NCBI GenBank assembly: GCA_964058805.1 | Contig: CAXKVV010000593.1 | Span: 1 to 35,756, forward strand | Source of the DNA: Schoenoplectus triqueter | Lineage: Eukaryota; Streptophyta; Magnoliopsida; Poales; Cyperaceae | Direction of reading: 5' to 3' | Length of the DNA stretch: 35,756 nucleotides | Shown: positions 32,074 through 35,756 of the stretch, in pieces | How the letters are laid out: each line of letters opens with the position of its first letter | Numbering within the stretch: the stretch's first letter is position 1 | The notes under the pieces: generated by a model | Told to the model about the DNA's origin: nothing | Seen by the model: only the letters and a program-made list of their open reading frames with translations | Databases searched by the model: none | Position numbers and translations under genes: made by a program

Positions 32074-33035
32074 TTAAAAAGGCAGCTGCTATTTAAACTT
32101 CTAAAGAACAACTTAAAAAACAGTTAAGTTGGGTACAATTGGTTTGAGGATAGATGATATGAAATGTTATATTAATATATTATGTATATAGGAAAGAACA
32201 GTTGAAAGATCCACACAGTAGTGAATGTTTGTATAAATAATAGTCTGTAGTTTGTCAATGGCTTGAGATCTTCTTCAGTGAGGCATGTCTTCACCTTAGG
32301 TTTTTTTTTTCATTTCATATTTTTGATGTACAATATATCACAATTATTGGTTATGCTGCTGCTAGTAATAGGTATCTCAATTTGGAAATTTTATGATAAA
32401 TAAATTTGGTTGGTGTGGCCTTTTTATTTTTCTGTTTTCCTGCTCTTCTTATTATTAAACGTCCTTGTTTTAGGTCATGCTGCATTTTGGGCAGTTATGA
32501 GAACAGAACTTCACATTAATTTCAAAAATAAAACATTTTGTGCTTCAAGTGAATTAGTGAATGCTGAGGGAGAAATATTGCATATCTATTTAGCAATGGT
32601 ATAGGACTATTAACACAATGTTGCCGAATAAAAAGATATAAATACTATTTGGTTAACTATGGTGAACTAATTATTGCCCGTCCCACACAGCAGGCAAATA
32701 TCATGTAAAATGGAAATTCATTTTTTATGGTTTAACAAATAATACAAAATTATTTAAACCAGGAAACGAACATTCATACCTAATATTCCTTGAGCAGCGA
32801 GACCATGAAATCACTATTTAGTGCACTATTTATTTAGAGAAGGATTACTTAACTATTAATCACTATCCAGTGCACTATTTAATCTGTCGCAATCAAACAG
32901 TTCTCTGAGACTGGTCAAAGGCTATTTAATGCCACTGGTCCCCAGCCGATTATAGTTGAACAGTTGAACATAATTTTGTTTTTTATTATTTTTTTTTTGT
33001 AAATGGTCTGAGACTATCTTGCTGAAATTTTGCTA
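32074..33035. other. 3' UTR of BIR1-like gene, then intergenic
   Basis: The first few hundred bases after the stop probably hold the 3' UTR; the poly(A) site is not certain. Beyond about 32400 the sequence is AT-rich. The phrase CTATTTAGTGCACTATTTAT recurs as CTATCCAGTGCACTATTTAA near 32812-32885. No further gene is seen; the 64-codon frame at 32410-32604 has no recognisable motif. Confidence 0.4.
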
Positions 33036-33043
33036 CATGCAAG

Positions 33044-33401
33044 TAGGGATGTCAACGAATTCCGTTTTGACCGCGTTTCGTTTCGTTTCGTGGTAACGAA
33101 ACGGTTAATGAAATGAATTTCTGTTTCGTTTTATTAAACGAAACTGTTTTCTATTTCGCGAAACGGTCGAAACGGTTAACGAAACGGTATTTTTCATTTC
33201 GTTAAGAGTATTTCAGTGTAAAATTCCGTTTCGACCGCGTTTCGTTTCGTTTCGTGATAAACGAAACGGTTAACGAAACGATTTTCTGTTTCGTTTATTA
33301 AACGAAACGGTTAACAAAACTGTTTTCTGTTTCGTTTATTAAACGAAACAGTTAACGAAACGACACTGTTTCGTCACCGTTTCGGCCGTTTGACAGCCCT
33401 A
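33044..33401. mobile_element. 358-bp hAT MITE rich in GTTTCG/CGAAAC
   Basis: A perfect 8-bp target duplication CATGCAAG (33036-33043 and 33402-33409) brackets inverted ends TAGGGATGTCAA (left) and, on the other strand, TAGGGCTGTCAA (right). The interior is filled with CGTTTCGTTTCG and the inverse CGAAACGGTTAACGAAACGG, giving strong hairpin potential. The block starting ATTCCGTTTTGACCGCG near 33058 recurs near 33221 as ATTCCGTTTCGACCGCG, so the inside holds a ~163-bp tandem duplication. No coding region. Confidence 0.92.
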
Positions 33402-33409
33402 CATGCAAG

Positions 33410-34155
33410 TGCAATACAACTGTAGAATGGACCAAAGATGAACCAACAAATAATTGACTTGATGTACCTCTTTTTCTTTGCTTCTTAGTTCAATTTCTGT
33501 CTATAGAATTTATATTTTACTAAAAGGGATAATTAAAGTAAACATTCCAGTTAACTGAAGTTTATATGCTGGATCACTTGACTAATTTGTAACGTTTATT
33601 ATTGTCATTTTTTCACAATCTTGGAGTAGATTGAACTATGCGATATGTAAAAGTATGTAAGGTACCGTAAACAATTTTATTTGACTAGAAGTGCATTGAA
33701 TGAGGAAAATAGAAATGAATACAATTTTTGGAATGATATTGCTCTTTAGAGAATGAGGGAATTAATTTTTACATGCTGGGCTTGTATTTCTAAATGCAGT
33801 TGAATGGACCAATCAAAATATGAGGAAAAGAACTTTAATACAACTGAAGAAAGTGGGTCAAATGATCCCACACGATCATACTAAAACTAATAGAAGTTTA
33901 ATTAAAACAACATAATTTACTTATTAATTTATTATTAAAAAAAGAGGTGTGATTGGAATGTCTAATTTTAGTGAAAAGTTTCTAAGAAGTGACTGGTTGA
34001 TATTCATTCGATTAACATGACATGGAAAATACTTTCCTTTTAAAGAAAGAAAAATGTCATTGTAATGCAGAGAAAAAGAGAGAGAAAAGGGAGAAAATTA
34101 CAATGTACCGTCTCCTATTTATTAGAACAGAAAATATATCATTAGTTAGTGCTAT
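33410..34155. other. AT-rich intergenic DNA
   Basis: No coding region or recognisable element is seen. There are scattered poly-A and poly-T tracts, and a purine-rich stretch AGAAAAAGAGAGAGAAAAGG near 34070. Confidence 0.4.
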
Positions 34156-34660
34156 AATCATCATCATCATCATAATTATTATCACTATTATTATATTGAT
34201 TCTTTATGATTGTAGTCAAGTTCTTACTCTCACCTTTTCAACATCTTTAGGTCCCGCATAATAGAATGTTCAAATTGAGATTTTCCTTGAAGTATTAAAA
34301 ACCTAACAAAACCGAAAATTCTATTAATGAGAAATAAAAATTAAAAATCACGAGAATAGTCTCGCTGGTATGAATCACGAAAAAGAAAATATCAGAAAAA
34401 AAAAACGATTCTACATGTTTGTTTATTTTTTATCCGGCTTTTATCATCATCGTCGTCGTATTTTATCATTATGATTATATTTTAATTCTTAAAATATTAT
34501 AATTATTGTACTTTTCATTATTATTGTCATTTTCATCATCATCATCATCATGATTATGATTATTAATATATTATCATTATATAGGTTAATAGTTTCAATT
34601 ATAATTATTTAGTGATAATTTATTAATTATAATAATGATGATGATGATGATTTTATTATA
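34156..34660. repeat. ATC/ATG trinucleotide microsatellites, partly inverted
   Basis: (ATC)n with (ATT)n at 34156-34196, CATCGTCGTCGT near 34446, (CAT)n at 34533-34551 and (ATG)n at 34634-34650. The CAT block and the ATG block are reverse complements about 100 bp apart and could pair as a hairpin. The longer open frame crossing 34156-34196 (Ile-rich) is a product of the repeat. Confidence 0.75.
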
Positions 34661-35132
34661 ACTAGCTATATACCCGCACGTTGCAGCAGACTATTTTATT
34701 TAAAAATTAAAATATTATAAAATAAAAAAATTCATATTTATCTAATATTAAATTATAAATTCACCAAATTATAGAGAAAACTTATAATAAAGACTATATT
34801 TAATCTTGGATGAGATTTTTGCACAATATGAGTTAATGATTCATGATTTTTATGGCAAGAAAAGTAAATTATTCTAACATATATTATCACCATTAATTTC
34901 TTACCAAATATGCACAAGGTTGCTAAATAAAAAAAAATATTACGGAAATAATAGTATACATGGGAAAGAAATGGAGAGAAAGAGGAGATCAATGGACGCG
35001 ATCACAAACGTTCGATCAACCAAAAATAAATATTATCCGTCTAATTGAGGGATAAAATGGATATAATAAAAAAATACCATGACAAAAAATAGACCATCCA
35101 ATTCTTAGATGCTTTATATAATAGTATAGATT
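34661..35132. mobile_element. Non-autonomous repeat starting CTAGCTATATACCCGCACG
   Basis: The start ACTAGCTATATACCCGCACG followed by TTGCAGC, and the end TTTATATAATAGTATAGATT, match the two ends I recall for a common class of small non-autonomous plant repeats. The ~470-bp interior is AT-rich with no coding region. The ends are not clear inverted repeats and no target duplication is evident, so class and exact borders are uncertain. Confidence 0.4.
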
Positions 35133-35488
35133 ACTGTTGTTATAAAAAAACATTACTGATTATCGTTATTTATATATTTCAGTATGATAATAGAAATATT
35201 ATTTATATATGTTTTATCAGTACAATAAAAAATGGTAAAATTAATTTTCAATTTCTTGGGCGTGTAGAAGAATATCTAAATGACGGTATGATTCTTTCTG
35301 CAGTTGACCTGATTAATGCATTTACATCAATAAAATTTGTGCAAAACAACATGATATAAAATTATTCGAACGAGAAGAATTGGATAAATATAAGCATAAT
35401 TAGTTAAATATATGTCCCGTATTTAATAAGTGTATAAAACTATATTGTAGTTGCGCGAGGGCATTGGATAAAAATACACACGTAGCAA

Positions 35489-35756
35489 GGGCATCGGTTG
35501 ACAGGGTTATTTTGACAATTTTGGACCTCTAAATAAATAAAAAAAAATCTTAAAAATAGAAAAAAATTGTAGATGTGTTTTTCTACCTATGGATTGATGT
35601 TCATTCAAATTTCATGTAATTTTATTATCATTTGTTAGTCCATCAAAGACCGTTAAATTAGAATCATTGCAAATTATATGAAATTTTAATGGTCTTTGAC
35701 GGACTATCAAAAGATAATAAAATTATATGAAATTTGAATGACCATAAATTCATAGG
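35489..35756. mobile_element. Inverted-repeat MITE, second copy, cut by window edge
   Basis: This is related to 27029-27415 in the same orientation: GGTTATTTTGACAATTTTGG, then GATTGATGTTCATTCAAATT, then ACCGTTAAATTAGAATCATT, then the start of the inverted right arm (AAATTTGAATGACCATAAAT). Its end lies beyond the window. In this copy the loop region has GGTCTTTGACGGACTATCAA matching its own left side (GTCCATCAAAGACC), so the palindrome is clearer here than in the first copy. Confidence 0.75.

Overview
This is flowering-plant nuclear DNA. It is AT-rich, its genes have GT-AG introns, it carries two plant-specific BIR1-type receptor kinase loci, and much of the window is layered transposable elements (hAT, solo LTRs, MITEs). 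I cannot name the species.

Three loci have recognisable host-gene content. (1) Positions 942-2175 (+) hold a kinase-less, damaged copy of a BIR1-like leucine-rich-repeat receptor kinase gene. (2) Positions 9354-11870 (-) hold a complete eight-exon gene for ARPC4, the 20-kDa subunit of the actin-nucleating ARP2/3 complex. Its exons are too short to appear as ORFs, and the joined exons give 169 codons. (3) Positions 29462-32073 (+) hold an apparently intact three-exon BIR1-like gene of 605 codons, with a spliced 5' UTR starting near 28.4-28.6 kb. The two BIR1-like copies have the same orientation and exon phases and sit about 28 kb apart, with ARPC4 and the transposons between them.

The space between 12.1 and 27.4 kb is mostly mobile DNA. 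A solo LTR lies at 13276-14634 with a 5-bp target duplication. It is followed by a hAT element (14667-26578, perfect 8-bp target duplication ACCAAGAC) whose transposase gene is broken by stop codons. Inside that transposase sits a second LTR-type insertion (18466-25281), and inside that a 5.1-kb solo LTR (18879-24012). Removing each insertion with one target-duplication copy restores the layer beneath, so the order of events can be read: hAT first, then the ~1.7-kb LTR, then the 5.1-kb LTR.

Smaller elements flank the genes: two related TIR elements side by side (3934-4954, 4974-5806), a hAT-like element (6010-6645), two copies of one inverted-repeat MITE (27029-27415, and 35489 to the window end), and a 358-bp hAT MITE rich in GTTTCG/CGAAAC (33044-33401). 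I found no bacterial features, CRISPR arrays, rRNA or tRNA. The observations most worth a second look are the kinase-less BIR1 paralogue beside a gene whose own intron 2 would, if retained, encode a similar kinase-less form; an upstream ORF whose start codon is formed by splicing; the partial exon duplication inside the ARPC4 gene; and the three-deep nested transposon.
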